64,000 bases of DNA from Gemmatales bacterium (lineage in GTDB: Bacteria; Planctomycetota; Planctomycetia; Gemmatales; HRBIN36), in contig JANXCQ010000008.1 in NCBI GenBank assembly GCA_025060195.1, positions 62,001 to 126,000 on the forward strand, written 5' to 3'. The position numbers were made by a program, and so were the translations under genes. This document shows positions 1-9,821 of this stretch, in pieces (the first letter of the stretch is position 1; each line of letters starts with the position of its first letter). The notes below the pieces were generated by a model that did not search any database, was not told the origin of the DNA, and worked only from the letters and a program-made list of their open reading frames with translations.

Positions 1-383
1 ATATCTGCGTAAAACCGTCGCGTCTCAGGATCAGCGCCCACCAACTTGCTAAACCGTTCCCAAAGAGGCAAAGCCGCCTCCTCCTTGCTATTGCTGTCTA
101 GGAAACGCTTGATTCGGTGCTCCAACCCGAGGCGCAGTAACTGACGGTGCAACTCAAAGCAGCGGCGGCGAATCTCAGGATCGGAGTCGCGCATGCCCGC
201 TTGCACCGCAGGCAGTGCCTTATCCCCTAAGCGAATCAGGGCCTGACTCGCTGCCTCGCGCACGTGAAATTCTCGGTCGCCCAACTGCCTGACTAAATCT
301 TCTGGGGTGGACGTTCCCGTTGCAGCTTCGGCCAAGCCAAGCAATACCCATCCAACTAGGCAGGAAAAAATTAGCGCTCTCAT
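1..383 (-). CDS. Secreted HEAT-repeat protein, 3' part cut off by the window edge
   Basis: Reading the minus strand from an ATG at 383 gives about 127 codons with no stop up to the window edge. The first 20 residues (MRALIFSCLVGWVLLGLAEA) look like a Sec signal peptide. The next part (about residues 28-75) has the pattern of paired amphipathic helices of HEAT repeats: 'LVRQLGDREFHVREAASQAL' followed by 'ALPAVQAGMRDSDPEIRRRC'. HEAT repeats usually form protein-binding solenoids, and secreted versions with this layout are common in Gemmata-type planctomycetes. I see no clear Shine-Dalgarno sequence, so the exact start is less certain than the frame. The function is unknown because the C-terminal part lies outside the window. 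Confidence 0.75.
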   Translation of the reverse strand, partial: MRALIFSCLVGWVLLGLAEAATGTSTPEDLVRQLGDREFHVREAASQALIRLGDKALPAVQAGMRDSDPEIRRRCFELHRQLLRLGLEHRIKRFLDSNSKEEAALPLWERFSKLVGADPETRRFYAD

Positions 384-724
384 GGTCGGCAGGTCTTCTA
401 AGGGTAGGCTTCCGTAGCAATGATTTTTTGACGGGGTTCGAGCCCGCAAACCTCTATTTTTATGTTACCCACGAAACAGATGAATACCAAGTGTCCTGCC
501 CTTGGCAATACGTCGCGCCAGCTACTGAATGCGGTTAATCAAGGATTTATTGACGGTCGGCCGTTATAACGGTATCAGCTCGACAAGAGAGCGCTTCCGA
601 AATCTTCTGGTCCAAAATTCCGAATATCAGCTGCGAGGCTAACCTCGCGGCAAATCAGTTTACATAATGGCTCGCTAAGCCGCAACTCTTTGCTAAGCTG
701 AAATCTTGCAAGTTGACGTATTGC
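384..724. other. Intergenic stretch without a recognisable gene
   Basis: About 340 bases lie between the start of the HEAT-repeat gene and the stop of the next minus-strand gene. This should hold the promoter of the HEAT-repeat gene. I found no convincing ORF, tRNA or strong hairpin. Confidence 0.5.
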
Positions 725-1438
725 TTAGCGACGTTGGCGGAGTTCACGGCGGATTTCCTCGAGTTCACGGGTCAATCGGTCGAGGCGAGATTCAAGATCG
801 CGAGCGCGGTCGGCGGCTGGTGCAGTGGGTCGTTGCGGCGGTCCGAAGCGGGGCGCGGGTGGGCTCAAACGTGGCATCCAGCCCCACCGTGGCCAACCCG
901 GGGCGAAGCGACCGGGTTGAGGCCACCAGGGTGCCCCAAAGCGGGGCCAGAACCCCCAACGACCCCACTGCGGTTGGGGGCCGCGACCAAAAGGAGGCCG
1001 ACGATCGCCGAAGCGACCCCGAGGTCGGTCGATCCGCGGTTTGTCCCCGGGACCAGGACGACGTGCCTCAGGTTTGCCAGAACGTTCTGGCCTGCGCGCC
1101 TCGGTTTGATCGGGTTTACGGGCTTTATCGTCGCCACGCGGTTCGGGCTTTCGGTCTGCTGCCGGTTTTCCCTCAGTTTCGAGGCGCCTGAGTTGCTCTT
1201 CGAGTTGCCGAACCATGTTTCTCGCGAATTCGAGTTGTTTGCGCACGCGTTCGATGGCTTCTTCGCGGCTGGCTGGTGGACGGAAGGGACCAAATCCTGG
1301 CCCGCCACGACCGAACGGGGGCTTGAATTCGGGCTTGGTCGGTTTTTCACTTTCAGGCTTATCGCGTCGTTCCTGAGCAAGGAGTGGCGCACCGCTGGCA
1401 AGAAACGCGACTAAGGTGATAGCTAAGCACCGTCTCAT
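725..1438 (-). CDS. Secreted Pro/Gly/Arg-rich hypothetical protein
   Basis: This 237-residue protein starts with a clear signal peptide (MRRCLAITLVAFLASGAPLLAQ), with an AGGAGG ribosome-binding site 8 bases before the ATG. Residues 55-90 form a charged helix likely to be a coiled coil ('EEAIERVRKQLEFARNMVRQ'). A long low-complexity part rich in Pro, Gly, Arg and Trp follows (about 95-205), and a second short coiled coil closes the protein ('LTRELEEIRRELRQRR'). Two helices around a disordered Arg-rich middle suggest a structural or binding role outside the cytoplasm, but I recognise no family. Long open frames on the other strand over the same bases are by-products of the GC-rich low-complexity sequence. 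Confidence 0.75.
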   Translation of the reverse strand: MRRCLAITLVAFLASGAPLLAQERRDKPESEKPTKPEFKPPFGRGGPGFGPFRPPASREEAIERVRKQLEFARNMVRQLEEQLRRLETEGKPAADRKPEPRGDDKARKPDQTEARRPERSGKPEARRPGPGDKPRIDRPRGRFGDRRPPFGRGPQPQWGRWGFWPRFGAPWWPQPGRFAPGWPRWGWMPRLSPPAPRFGPPQRPTAPAADRARDLESRLDRLTRELEEIRRELRQRR

Positions 1439-1598
1439 CGAACTGTCCTCCTACGAGTTACCTTTGCTTAGATGGGGCATGCGGTCGGGGTTCCCTACTC
1501 GCCCCGATCTTGGCCAACGTCATCATAACCGTGGCCTATTAAAGCCCTATGAGATTAAGAGTCGGCTGAGCGATTATGGATTAATAGTAAATGTGCTG

Positions 1599-2159
1599 TT
1601 AGCGCCAGGGCATAAGGTGGAAAGGAACAGGAGGGGGCAACTGGCCCTTTCGATAGGCCTCCTCGCCGAGCATATCGCGTAAATGTTTCAGACACATACG
1701 CCGGACACTAACCATGTAGTATTGGCATTGCACTTCGCGGACGGTATCCCAGATGCGGTAAAGTTCATCGAGTTGGTGGCGGTAAGATAGGCGTTCTGGG
1801 GGTAGATGGGGTTCATGGGCTTGGTGTTCGTCGAACCAGCGGGCACAGGCTCGATTGAAGTTGATGGCTTGTTGGACTATCTCCCCTTGGGGGAACAAAA
1901 ACGCATCGCTAAGAAATGGAGCATCGGCCAATTCGCGATAACGTTGACGAAGCATATGCAAGTCCGCGGAGAAGGTTTCGGGTTGAGTGAGCACATACGG
2001 CAACTCGCGCGGGTCAAGCAGTTCCCAATCCAGGGCGATACTGATCAGGGCAAATTGCATGGTTGGCCAGCGGGAACGCAACCAGTCGGGCTGGACATAG
2101 CTTTCAGGAACTTGTGGCACCTGCACCAGAACCATGGCCAAGATGGTTTCGGTAAGCAT
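1599..2159 (-). CDS. Hypothetical protein with hydrophobic N-terminus
   Basis: The likely start is the ATG at 2159, preceded by AAGGA about 11 bases away; a GTG directly before it would add one residue. The 186-residue product begins with a short hydrophobic stretch (MLTETILAMVLVQVPQVPES) that could be a weak signal peptide. The rest is mostly helical and rich in Trp, Tyr, His and Arg, for example 'DQLHRxYR'-like patterns and 'RRMCLKHLRDMLGEEAYRKG' near the end. No known domain is recognisable. It is transcribed away from the kinase gene, so the two may share a control region. Coding status is supported by length, ribosome-binding site and normal amino-acid composition. Confidence 0.6.
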   Translation of the reverse strand: MLTETILAMVLVQVPQVPESYVQPDWLRSRWPTMQFALISIALDWELLDPRELPYVLTQPETFSADLHMLRQRYRELADAPFLSDAFLFPQGEIVQQAINFNRACARWFDEHQAHEPHLPPERLSYRHQLDELYRIWDTVREVQCQYYMVSVRRMCLKHLRDMLGEEAYRKGQLPPPVPFHLMPWR

Positions 2160-2468
2160 CACTGGCGGAATCCTTTCGTCGTTGTTGAAGCCCCTCGTCC
2201 AACATCGGCGCAGACCTGTGGTCGTATTAGATAGGCAGCGAAACCTTTGCCCACAACTTAGGCCTGGTCACCTGCAATTTCGTTAGCCGCAGCAAAATTT
2301 GCCCTTAGGTGGAATAGCGCTAAGACTCGTCGCGGGTGGGTTGGCTCTGAACTGAACATGACAAATCTTTTACCTAAGCGATAAAGTCGGTGTCTTAGTT
2401 ATCAACCATCGGCTCGGAGCAATTTCGTGTGTTAGTCTTTTAAGCCCGTTATTTTTGAGGAATTGTGC
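2160..2468. promoter_or_regulatory. Divergent intergenic region before the WD40 kinase
   Basis: About 310 bases separate the divergent starts at 2159 (minus) and 2469 (plus), so promoters for both genes should lie here. I could not assign a -35/-10 pair with confidence. The only clear signal is a GAGG ribosome-binding site at 2457-2460, 8 bases before the kinase ATG. Confidence 0.4.
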
Positions 2469-5400
2469 ATGAGCGAAGTACGTGAGCCCCATGAATCTGG
2501 GGCTTGGCTTGGTCACCTGAATGCAGACATCGAGACGCGCATGGTCGAGGCCTCCTGGCAGAGCGAGGAGGCTGCGGTGGCGATAACTCCGACAGATGAT
2601 GAGCGGAACCCAGCCTCGCGGGCGGACCGGCCCGTGGCACAACCAGAGGCCAGCCCTGAGCGGGAGCCGTTTGCCCTAGGACCAACGTTATTGACCGGGG
2701 TTCCGCGGCTGTGGCCAGCTTCAGACCCCGTCAGCTCCACAGTTACGGATTCGTCAGGCGACACACTACGGACGCGAAGCACTTACGAAGTGTTAGGCGA
2801 TTATGAACTGTTGGACGAGATAGCACGAGGCAGTGTTGGGGTGGTGTATCGCGCCCGGCAAATCTCATTAGGGCGAGTTGTCGCTGTGAAGATTATTCAA
2901 TCAGGGCGGTTAGCGACGCCCGAGGAAGTTCGGCGATTTTATGCCGAGGCTGAAGCTGCGGCTTCGCTGCATCATCCTCACATTGTGCCCATTTACGAAA
3001 TCGGTTCTGCGCACGGCGTGCATTATTTTTCGATGCGCTACGTGGAGGGCGGCGACTTATCTGAGCACAAGAACCGATTGTCGGGGCGATGGTTCGAGCA
3101 AGCGCGGCTGCTGGCAACGGTGGCTCAGGCTGTGCACTATGCCCACCGCCACGGTGTGCTGCATCGCGATCTCAAGCCTGCCAACATTTTGCTCGATGCG
3201 GAGGGGCAGCCTCTGGTTTCTGATTTTGGCTTGTGCACACGTCTAGCCCAGCCGACCTCCCCAGGCGACGAATTACTTGTCGGCACACCGTTGTACATGG
3301 CTCCGGAGCAGGTGGACAGCCGATTCGGGAAAGTCAGCGTGGCTAGTGACGTGTACAGCCTCGGGGCCATTCTTTACGAACTGATCACGGGCCAGCCCCC
3401 ATTTCCTGGGGAAACTGTTGAAGAGGTGTTCAGAAAAACTGTCAACGAGGAGCCCATACCGCCCGCGCGGCTACGCCCCGATGTACCTCGTGATTTAGAG
3501 GCCATTTGTAGCAAGTGTTTGCGGAAGAATCCTAAAGACCGCTATGCAACGGCGCAAGAGTTCGCTGAGGACTTGGAGCGTTTTCTACGCGGAGAGCCAG
3601 TGTTGGCGCGCCGTGTAGGAATAACCGAGCGGCTATGGCGCTGGAGCCGACGAAATCCGGGCACTGCCTTGCTCACATTGGCCTCGGCCACTTTGGGAAG
3701 CGTAGCAGTGTTAGCCATCTTAGGCGTGGCGTTACTCGTAGCTTGGCGGGAGGCCAAAAATGTCGAGCGACTGGAGGCTCTTCATCGCGAGGCGTTGTTG
3801 GCTAAGGAGCAGGCGGATAAGGAGCGACATCGCACATTGACCGTCTTGCGGGAAACTGAACAGCGGCAGCTTCAGGTGCAGCGTCTGGCTGCCGAATTGG
3901 CTTGCATGCAAGCCTTAGAGGCATTCCATCGGCAGGAAGTCGCCACAGGAATGTTATGGGTGACTCGTGCTTTAGCCTGGTTGCAAGAATCAGACGCGAA
4001 GGAGATTATGCCGCTGCGAAAGCTCTTGGCGAGTTGGCAGAATTGGGCCCATCAGCTGGTGTTCTATGGGCGACTACCCGAGCGTTGGCGGAGCTTGGCC
4101 CTGCATCCCAAAGAAATGACCGTGGTCGGCGTCAACCTACGCGACCAAGCTTTCTTATGGCATTTAGCCTCGGATAGCGGCCCGCGACGCGTTCTTCAGG
4201 AAGTTAAAATGGTGCGCGACGTTCGCTTTGCGGACCAGGGCCGGGCTTTGTGGTGTATTACGGGTCAAGGTTGGCAAGTTTGGGATAATCAGGGCCAACA
4301 CTTACTCGAGAGTTGGGAGGCTAGTTCGCCTTTAGGTTGCTGGGCGATTGATCATGACGGTCGAAGCTGGGCCGTAGCCGATCAGCAGCAGAACGTTTAT
4401 TACTGGCAATGGCGGGACGGTTCGGAACAGCCGCGTTTTGTGCTCGTAGCGCGTTGGCAGTTACTTTACCCGGTAACCAAGTTGGCGATCGCAGGGGAAA
4501 CGCAGACCGTTTGGGCGCGGACGCGGGCAGGCATTTGGACGTTGCGCCCTAGCGCAACGCCCAGGACGGATGGTCCCGATCTTGTGCTCATGCCGAGTCG
4601 TTTAGCGGTCTCGGCCAAAGCGGACTGGTTGATTTACGGTTCTAACGTTGGGTATGTCAGAATTTGCGACTTGACCGGAGACCTGTATGCTTCTCCGCCG
4701 TTAGATATTGGCGGCGAGTGTCGCTACGTTTTCATAAGCCACGACGGACGAATCGCGGGGGCATTAGGTGCGCAAGGCGTTTTTCACATCTGGGACGTCG
4801 CCTCCCAACAGCCGCTTGGCGACCCCTTAGATAAGTCAGTACCCCATCACCTGGCGGACATGACTCCCGACTGTCGGCGGCTAGCGACAATAGCTGAGGA
4901 CGGAGCACTGCGCGTTTGGCAGGTTGCTGCTTATCCTCCCTGGCGTGTTCGAGCATTCCTACAAGACGCTGTAGAACGCGCTGTTTTCAGTAAGCTGGCT
5001 GATCATCTGGCCATTGCTTCAAACCAAAAAGCATGTATCTATCGTCGGCACGACGACGCGAACTGGCGTCAGATTACTAGTTGGGACCTGATGGGCTCAG
5101 TCGGCTTCTGGTCTTGGAACGAAGCGGGCACGCGGTTGCTATGCGTCAATCGAGACGGGAGATTTCTGGTCTGGAACGTTCAAAATGAGGCGAGGTTATT
5201 AGCCGCCTCCGGGGCAGATGAAGTCGCCACCCTAGCTGCTTGGGACGACCACGGGCGTTACCTTGCTTTTGTTGACAAAGAACGACGGCTTGCGGTCTGG
5301 GATTTGTCGTCGCGGCAACCTCTTGGCTCAGTGCGACTTCCGAATGGCAACCCCACTGCGTTAGCTTGGAATCGCGAGGGAACTGAGTTAGCAGTAGGAT

Positions 5401-6086
5401 TGGACACCGGAGTCATTTGCCTGTGTCGACCCAAAGAGATGGGTCAGGCTCCGGTTTGTTGGCTGGCGCACAGCGGGCTTGTTCACGCCCTTCATTTCAA
5501 CTCCAAGCATCCCATCCTGGTTTCTGTAGGTGCTGACGGCCAAGTGCTTCAGTGGGAAGTGGGCAGGTCGCGGTTGGTGAAGCTAATGTGGAGACATGGA
5601 GGTGCAGCACGATCATTCCCCAGCCCGGGGGAGGCGGAGCGTATCTTAACAGTGGGGCGGGACTTTTCGGCCGTGGCGCACGACTTGGCGGCAGGACAGT
5701 CCCGTCCGTTGGTGAAGTGGGGCCGACGGGAATGCCTAATGGCAGCGTTCAGCCCGTCTGGGGAGTATTTAGCCACGGTAAGTGCGGGCCATTTGCTTGA
5801 ATTGTGGGATGGGGGTACAGGTTATCGTCTGACCCCACCGCTTCCGGTGCTTACTGCGCTGCGTGCTTGCACTTGGCTCAACGACGAGGAATTACTGCTA
5901 GTCTGCCAGGACGGGCGGCTTTTGTCTTACCGAGTGTCACCGCCGGCCCAAGGCGATGCACAGAGCTTAACGGCTCGGTGGCAACGGCTCATGGGCCTGG
6001 AGCTGATCCATGGAGCAGTTCGTCCTTTGGCAGTCGAGCAGTGGCAGCAAATCCGTTGGCAACTGAACCAGAATTCCCCACCCTAG
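2469..6086 (+). CDS. Serine/threonine protein kinase with C-terminal WD40 repeats
   Basis: A 1205-residue Hanks-type kinase. The ATG at 2469 has GAGG 8 bases upstream and is preferred over the TTG two codons earlier. The kinase domain spans about residues 112-375: a nucleotide loop with Ala in place of the first Gly ([11 protein letters not shown]), catalytic Lys in VVAVK (141), HRDLKPAN (about 232-239), DFG (252-254) and APEQ (278). One membrane helix (about 398-426) follows, then a charged coiled coil (430-475), then a long WD40-like region to the C-terminus with repeated VW, LW and IWD motifs. The architecture predicts a cytoplasmic kinase and an extracytoplasmic propeller that may sense or bind a ligand. 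This kinase-WD40 layout is typical of planctomycetes. Substrates are unknown. Confidence 0.93.
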   Translation: MSEVREPHESGAWLGHLNADIETRMVEASWQSEEAAVAITPTDDERNPASRADRPVAQPEASPEREPFALGPTLLTGVPRLWPASDPVSSTVTDSSGDTLRTRSTYEVLGDYELLDEIARGSVGVVYRARQISLGRVVAVKIIQSGRLATPEEVRRFYAEAEAAASLHHPHIVPIYEIGSAHGVHYFSMRYVEGGDLSEHKNRLSGRWFEQARLLATVAQAVHYAHRHGVLHRDLKPANILLDAEGQPLVSDFGLCTRLAQPTSPGDELLVGTPLYMAPEQVDSRFGKVSVASDVYSLGAILYELITGQPPFPGETVEEVFRKTVNEEPIPPARLRPDVPRDLEAICSKCLRKNPKDRYATAQEFAEDLERFLRGEPVLARRVGITERLWRWSRRNPGTALLTLASATLGSVAVLAILGVALLVAWREAKNVERLEALHREALLAKEQADKERHRTLTVLRETEQRQLQVQRLAAELACMQALEAFHRQEVATGMLWVTRALAWLQESDAKEIMPLRKLLASWQNWAHQLVFYGRLPERWRSLALHPKEMTVVGVNLRDQAFLWHLASDSGPRRVLQEVKMVRDVRFADQGRALWCITGQGWQVWDNQGQHLLESWEASSPLGCWAIDHDGRSWAVADQQQNVYYWQWRDGSEQPRFVLVARWQLLYPVTKLAIAGETQTVWARTRAGIWTLRPSATPRTDGPDLVLMPSRLAVSAKADWLIYGSNVGYVRICDLTGDLYASPPLDIGGECRYVFISHDGRIAGALGAQGVFHIWDVASQQPLGDPLDKSVPHHLADMTPDCRRLATIAEDGALRVWQVAAYPPWRVRAFLQDAVERAVFSKLADHLAIASNQKACIYRRHDDANWRQITSWDLMGSVGFWSWNEAGTRLLCVNRDGRFLVWNVQNEARLLAASGADEVATLAAWDDHGRYLAFVDKERRLAVWDLSSRQPLGSVRLPNGNPTALAWNREGTELAVGLDTGVICLCRPKEMGQAPVCWLAHSGLVHALHFNSKHPILVSVGADGQVLQWEVGRSRLVKLMWRHGGAARSFPSPGEAERILTVGRDFSAVAHDLAAGQSRPLVKWGRRECLMAAFSPSGEYLATVSAGHLLELWDGGTGYRLTPPLPVLTALRACTWLNDEELLLVCQDGRLLSYRVSPPAQGDAQSLTARWQRLMGLELIHGAVRPLAVEQWQQIRWQLNQNSPP

Positions 6087-6271
6087 CCCTGGCAGTTTAT
6101 ATAATGGCAAGATGCTCGTGCGAAACTGGTCCTCTCGAGCTTCCAGAAAGCGCTAAGCGAACAAAGTGAACGCGCCAACGCGAAAAGCTGACACTGCTTA
6201 AAGTTTTGGCAGTCGTCCGGGCAAGTGTCTGGCCGATGCTTCCTGAGTCGAGCTATTCACGGAGCGCCCCA

Positions 6272-7669
6272 GTGAAGCGACTCCTAGCTTGCCTATTGCT
6301 CATAGCGGCTTTTCTTACCGGGGCAGCTTATTGGTGGAACCATTCCCAGTACAACTCCGCCATACAGCCACGTACCGAGGCTGTGGATCGCGGCCCCATT
6401 ATCTTGCGTGTGGCGAGCGGCCAGGGGAAATTTGTGCCTAAGCGGGTGATCCCCATCGTAACCGATGTGGCAGTGGGCAAAATCGTGGCTATCAATCCGA
6501 AGGCGGAGCCGGGGCAATTTATCGAGGCGGGCGAATGGTTAGTGCGTTTGGATACCACCCAAGCTGAGATGACCCTGAAACGTACTGAGGCGGAAATGGC
6601 GGCAGCCGTCTTTGAACTCGAACAGGCGCGCTACCGCTTGAACGAAGTCGAATCGAAGAAGAACGAAGCCGACGCTGCAGTGCGTTATGCCGAGAAATAT
6701 CTCGAAGCGGTTCGCAGTAACGGCAACACCGATTTAGAACGTAAGGCACAAGCGCAGTTAGAACTAGCCCGGCAGGCACAGAAAGCAGCGGAAGTTGGTC
6801 TGAAAGCGGCCCAGGCCGCAGTGCAAGCGGCGGAGAAGAAAGTGGAAGCGTATCGGGTGGGTGTGGAAGCCGCCCATAAGCAATTGGCCGCCTGCACCAT
6901 TTATGCGCCACAGTCCGGTTTTGTACTGGAAAAGCGGATATTTCCGGGCCAACTGGTAACACCCCAGGCCGTGCCCTTGTTGTTTGTCTTGACACCTCAA
7001 TTGGACGAACTGGAGCTTGCCGTGCAGGTAAATGAGGCCGACATTCTCAAGATTATGGTGGGCATGGAAGTAGAATTTACCGTGGACGCGTTATCGGGCG
7101 AAAATTTGGTCTTTCAGGGTCGGGTTGAGCGAATCAGTTGGACACCCAGTCAGCCGAGTCTCTCGCCTTTTCGGATGCCCGTGGGATTGCCAGACTTGGG
7201 CAACATTTGGAACTTATTGAGTGGCACAAGTAGCGGGTCAGTCACGTATGTAGTAACCGTGACAAATTTTCCGATGCCGCCGGCTCGGGAAGGTCAGTCT
7301 CGCATTTTCCGGCCGGGAATGACGGCGAACGTGGATTTTATTCGACGGCTCGTATCGGAGCCTGTGCTGCGTATCCCGAATGAGGCCCTAAGTTTTCGCC
7401 CTCCCTCGTTGCGGGCCGATTGGGCCGAGCAAATACGTACCCAGGAGACTTCTCGTCGTAAACCCGTGTGGATTTGGGTACCCAACGGTCGAGGCGGACG
7501 CATGGAAATGACATGGGTAACCATTCGTCCCGAGGCAAACGACGGAAAATACACCCAGCTCGAAGAACGGGGGGACTTGACCGAGGGAACGCTCGTCGTC
7601 GTGGAAATTCCTCAGCCGCCTCCTAAAAGCGGCATATTCGAGACGCCTATCCGCATTGGGCCCAACTAA
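6272..7669 (+). CDS. HlyD/MacA-type efflux periplasmic adaptor
   Basis: Membrane fusion protein of an ABC efflux system, about 465 residues. I prefer the GTG at 6272, because GGAG lies 7 bases upstream and the protein then begins with an ideal membrane anchor (KRLLACLLLIAAFLTGAAYWW); the open frame extends upstream to a TTG at 6206. Residues about 40-95 form the first half of the lipoyl-like domain. A long alpha-helical hairpin rich in Ala, Glu, Lys and Gln follows (about 100-190), then the second lipoyl half ('TIYAPQSGFVLEKRIFPGQL') and the beta-barrel with 'RPGMTANVDF'. The family links an inner-membrane pump to an outer-membrane channel. It is directly followed by the matching ATPase and permease genes. 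Confidence 0.9.
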   Translation: MKRLLACLLLIAAFLTGAAYWWNHSQYNSAIQPRTEAVDRGPIILRVASGQGKFVPKRVIPIVTDVAVGKIVAINPKAEPGQFIEAGEWLVRLDTTQAEMTLKRTEAEMAAAVFELEQARYRLNEVESKKNEADAAVRYAEKYLEAVRSNGNTDLERKAQAQLELARQAQKAAEVGLKAAQAAVQAAEKKVEAYRVGVEAAHKQLAACTIYAPQSGFVLEKRIFPGQLVTPQAVPLLFVLTPQLDELELAVQVNEADILKIMVGMEVEFTVDALSGENLVFQGRVERISWTPSQPSLSPFRMPVGLPDLGNIWNLLSGTSSGSVTYVVTVTNFPMPPAREGQSRIFRPGMTANVDFIRRLVSEPVLRIPNEALSFRPPSLRADWAEQIRTQETSRRKPVWIWVPNGRGGRMEMTWVTIRPEANDGKYTQLEERGDLTEGTLVVVEIPQPPPKSGIFETPIRIGPN

Positions 7670-7740
7670 TCGTACCCCGCACTAAGATACCTCATAGCCC
7701 CTCAGCCAAGGAGGCGAAGCCTGCCCGGGAGCTGTAGCGG

Positions 7741-8556
7741 ATGAGTGAGGCACACGACGTCCAGCCTTTGATTGTCCTCGAAGAAGTGTATAAGGTTTAC
7801 AACTCGGGTGCGGTGCCCGTTCACGCATTGCGTGGTATCAATCTAGAAATTCACCGGGGAGAGTTCGTGGCTATTATGGGGGCGAGCGGTTCAGGTAAGA
7901 CGACGCTGATGAACATTATTGGATGTCTGGATCGCCCGACGCGGGGGCGTTACTTTTTCGACGGTCAGGACGTCGGTCAACTTGGTGTCAATCAGTTAGC
8001 TAGTATTCGCAATCGCAAAATCGGCTTCGTGTTTCAAGGCTTCAACCTTCTCAAAAGGCAGACCGCATTGGAAAACGTCGAATTGCCCCTTATTTATGCG
8101 GGTGTGCGCGCCCAAGAGCGTCGACAACGGGCTTGGGAGATGTTGCGTTTGGTCGGTCTGGCCGACCGTGCACACCATCTACCCAGCCAACTGTCAGGCG
8201 GTCAGCAGCAACGAGTGGCCATCGCACGGGCCTTAGTCAATCGTCCCCAAGTCCTCCTGGCCGACGAGCCGACAGGCAATCTCGATAGTCGAACCAGCGA
8301 AGAAATTTTGGCGGAATTTCAGCGCCTGAATCAGGAATTTCATCAGACTATTGTGCTGGTGACTCATGAGCCGGACATCGCGGCTCATGCGGGACGTATT
8401 ATCCTGATGCGTGATGGCCGGATTGCTAACGATAAACTCAACACACGGCCGCGGGTCGCTCGACCGGCGCAACCGCGGGCCGAACCTGATGCCAACGCAT
8501 CTGGTCTGCCGATAGCCGTTTCCTTCCAGGTCGAATACCCATCGGAGGCGAAGTGA
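7741..8556 (+). CDS. ABC transporter ATP-binding protein, MacB/LolD type
   Basis: The 271-residue ATPase has every expected motif: Walker A GASGSGKT (47-54), Q-loop FVFQG (96-100), signature LSGGQQQR (151-158), Walker B VLLADEP (171-177) followed by TGNLD, and the switch His in VTHEP (209). The 'TGNLDS' and 'VFQ.FNLL' features place it in the MacB/LolD/FtsE branch, which powers mechanotransmission rather than substrate translocation through the membrane. A C-terminal tail of about 40 residues after the core is Pro/Ala-rich. It lies between the adaptor gene (71 bases upstream) and the permease gene (about 42 bases downstream), so the three very likely form one operon. Confidence 0.93.
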   Translation: MSEAHDVQPLIVLEEVYKVYNSGAVPVHALRGINLEIHRGEFVAIMGASGSGKTTLMNIIGCLDRPTRGRYFFDGQDVGQLGVNQLASIRNRKIGFVFQGFNLLKRQTALENVELPLIYAGVRAQERRQRAWEMLRLVGLADRAHHLPSQLSGGQQQRVAIARALVNRPQVLLADEPTGNLDSRTSEEILAEFQRLNQEFHQTIVLVTHEPDIAAHAGRIILMRDGRIANDKLNTRPRVARPAQPRAEPDANASGLPIAVSFQVEYPSEAK

Positions 8557-8598
8557 CACCTACCACCATTGTCAGATATTGGAACTTGGTCATCGCCG

Positions 8599-9816
8599 AT
8601 GAGTCCTTTCAGTGCCCTCCGCGTGGCTCTGGATGCGCTTTTGGTCAACAAGGGGCGGTCTTTGTTGACCAGCTTAGGAATTGTCATTGGTATAGCCGCA
8701 GTCATTGCCATGGTGGCTGCGGGGACGGGGACGCGGGAAAAGCTCGACGAACGGCTCAATAGTGTTGGCAAAACGCTTATTCTCATACGGGCGATGACCC
8801 GGAGTTCCGTCGGTTTGCTGACTACGGCTCAACCGTTCACGCCTCGGGATGTGCAAGCGCTCCGCGAGGATACACGCTTGGGCGCAATGTTAGTCGGTAT
8901 TTCAGAATCGCAGTTCGAGTTGGTGACCGCCTCCACGATGACAACGCAATGCCACACCACAGCCACGGGCGGCACGCCGGAGATTAAGGAGATCCGAGCT
9001 TGGACTTTAGCAAGCGGTCGCTTCTATACCGAGGCCGATGTGAAGAAGGCTGCTAACGTCTGCGTTTTGGGCGAAACCGTGCGGAAGAAACTTTTCCCCA
9101 CGACCAATCCCTTGGGACAAAGTATTCGGGTGCAAGGCGTCGCGCTGGAAGTGATCGGGGTTCTAGCTCCAAAAGGGCGAGCACCGACAGGCGCCGATCA
9201 AGATGATCAAATTTTCCTCCCTATCACCACGCTTCAGGAAAAAATCGCTCACAAGCAGAACGTGGGGGTTATCGTAGCGGCAGCTCGCGACCCCTCTTAT
9301 TTGAAACCTGCCGAAGAACGCATTCGACAAATCCTGCGCCAAACCCGACGCATTCGTCCGGGCATGGAGGACAACTTTGAGGTTACTAGCGTGCAGGAGA
9401 TGGCCCAGTTGGCAGTTTATGTAACTACTGCACTGAATGTACTGACCGTGGTGATTGCTTCGATTTCCCTGGTGGTCGGCGGCATTGGCATCATGAACAT
9501 TATGTTAGTTTCCGTCACAGAGCGGACACGGGAAATTGGTATCCGCATGGCTGTGGGCGCTCGTCCGAAAGACATCCGGAACCAGTTTCTCATCGAGGCA
9601 GTGGTCTTGGCGCTCTTGGGCGGCTTAGTCGGCGTGCTAGTCGGGATCGGGCTGGCAGTGTTGTTAGGGCTATTGCTGAATTGGCCCGTCTACATCTCGC
9701 CCATCGCGGTGACTCTAGCCTTTGGTGTATCGGTTGCGGTAGGCATCTTTTTTGGCTACTACCCTGCGGCGAAAGCGTCCCGACTTGACCCCATCGAAGC
9801 GCTCCGTTACGAGTGA
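8599..9816 (+). CDS. MacB-like ABC transporter permease (FtsX family)
   Basis: About 405 residues from the ATG at 8599; the frame is open from a TTG at 8569, but the typical family start is 'MSPFSALRVALDALLVNKGR'. The topology is the MacB_PCD plus FtsX pattern: one N-terminal membrane helix (about 20-42), a periplasmic domain (about 50-270), then three C-terminal helices (about 275-310, 330-365 and 370-395). The motif 'IGIMNIMLVSVTERTREIGI' precedes the last two helices and is a hallmark of the family. Together with the upstream adaptor and ATPase it forms a MacAB-type exporter. Possible cargoes include macrolide-like compounds, peptides or lipoproteins, and nothing here selects among them. 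The stop is only 5 bases from the stop of the converging next gene. Confidence 0.92.
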   Translation: MSPFSALRVALDALLVNKGRSLLTSLGIVIGIAAVIAMVAAGTGTREKLDERLNSVGKTLILIRAMTRSSVGLLTTAQPFTPRDVQALREDTRLGAMLVGISESQFELVTASTMTTQCHTTATGGTPEIKEIRAWTLASGRFYTEADVKKAANVCVLGETVRKKLFPTTNPLGQSIRVQGVALEVIGVLAPKGRAPTGADQDDQIFLPITTLQEKIAHKQNVGVIVAAARDPSYLKPAEERIRQILRQTRRIRPGMEDNFEVTSVQEMAQLAVYVTTALNVLTVVIASISLVVGGIGIMNIMLVSVTERTREIGIRMAVGARPKDIRNQFLIEAVVLALLGGLVGVLVGIGLAVLLGLLLNWPVYISPIAVTLAFGVSVAVGIFFGYYPAAKASRLDPIEALRYE

Positions 9817-9821
9817 TACGG

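Noticed and set aside
430-450. tRNA-like T-loop motif (GGTTCGAGCCCG)
   Set aside because: No matching acceptor stem, anticodon arm or D-loop around it on either strand, and the T-stem would be out of register with the loop.
706-1414. Long plus-strand open frames over the secreted Pro/Gly/Arg-rich gene
   Set aside because: They are antisense by-products of a GC-rich low-complexity coding sequence. The minus-strand frame has the signal peptide and the AGGAGG site.
6100-6105. TATAAT box before the efflux adaptor
   Set aside because: No -35-like hexamer at the right distance (6077-6082 reads CCCACC), so I do not call a promoter.
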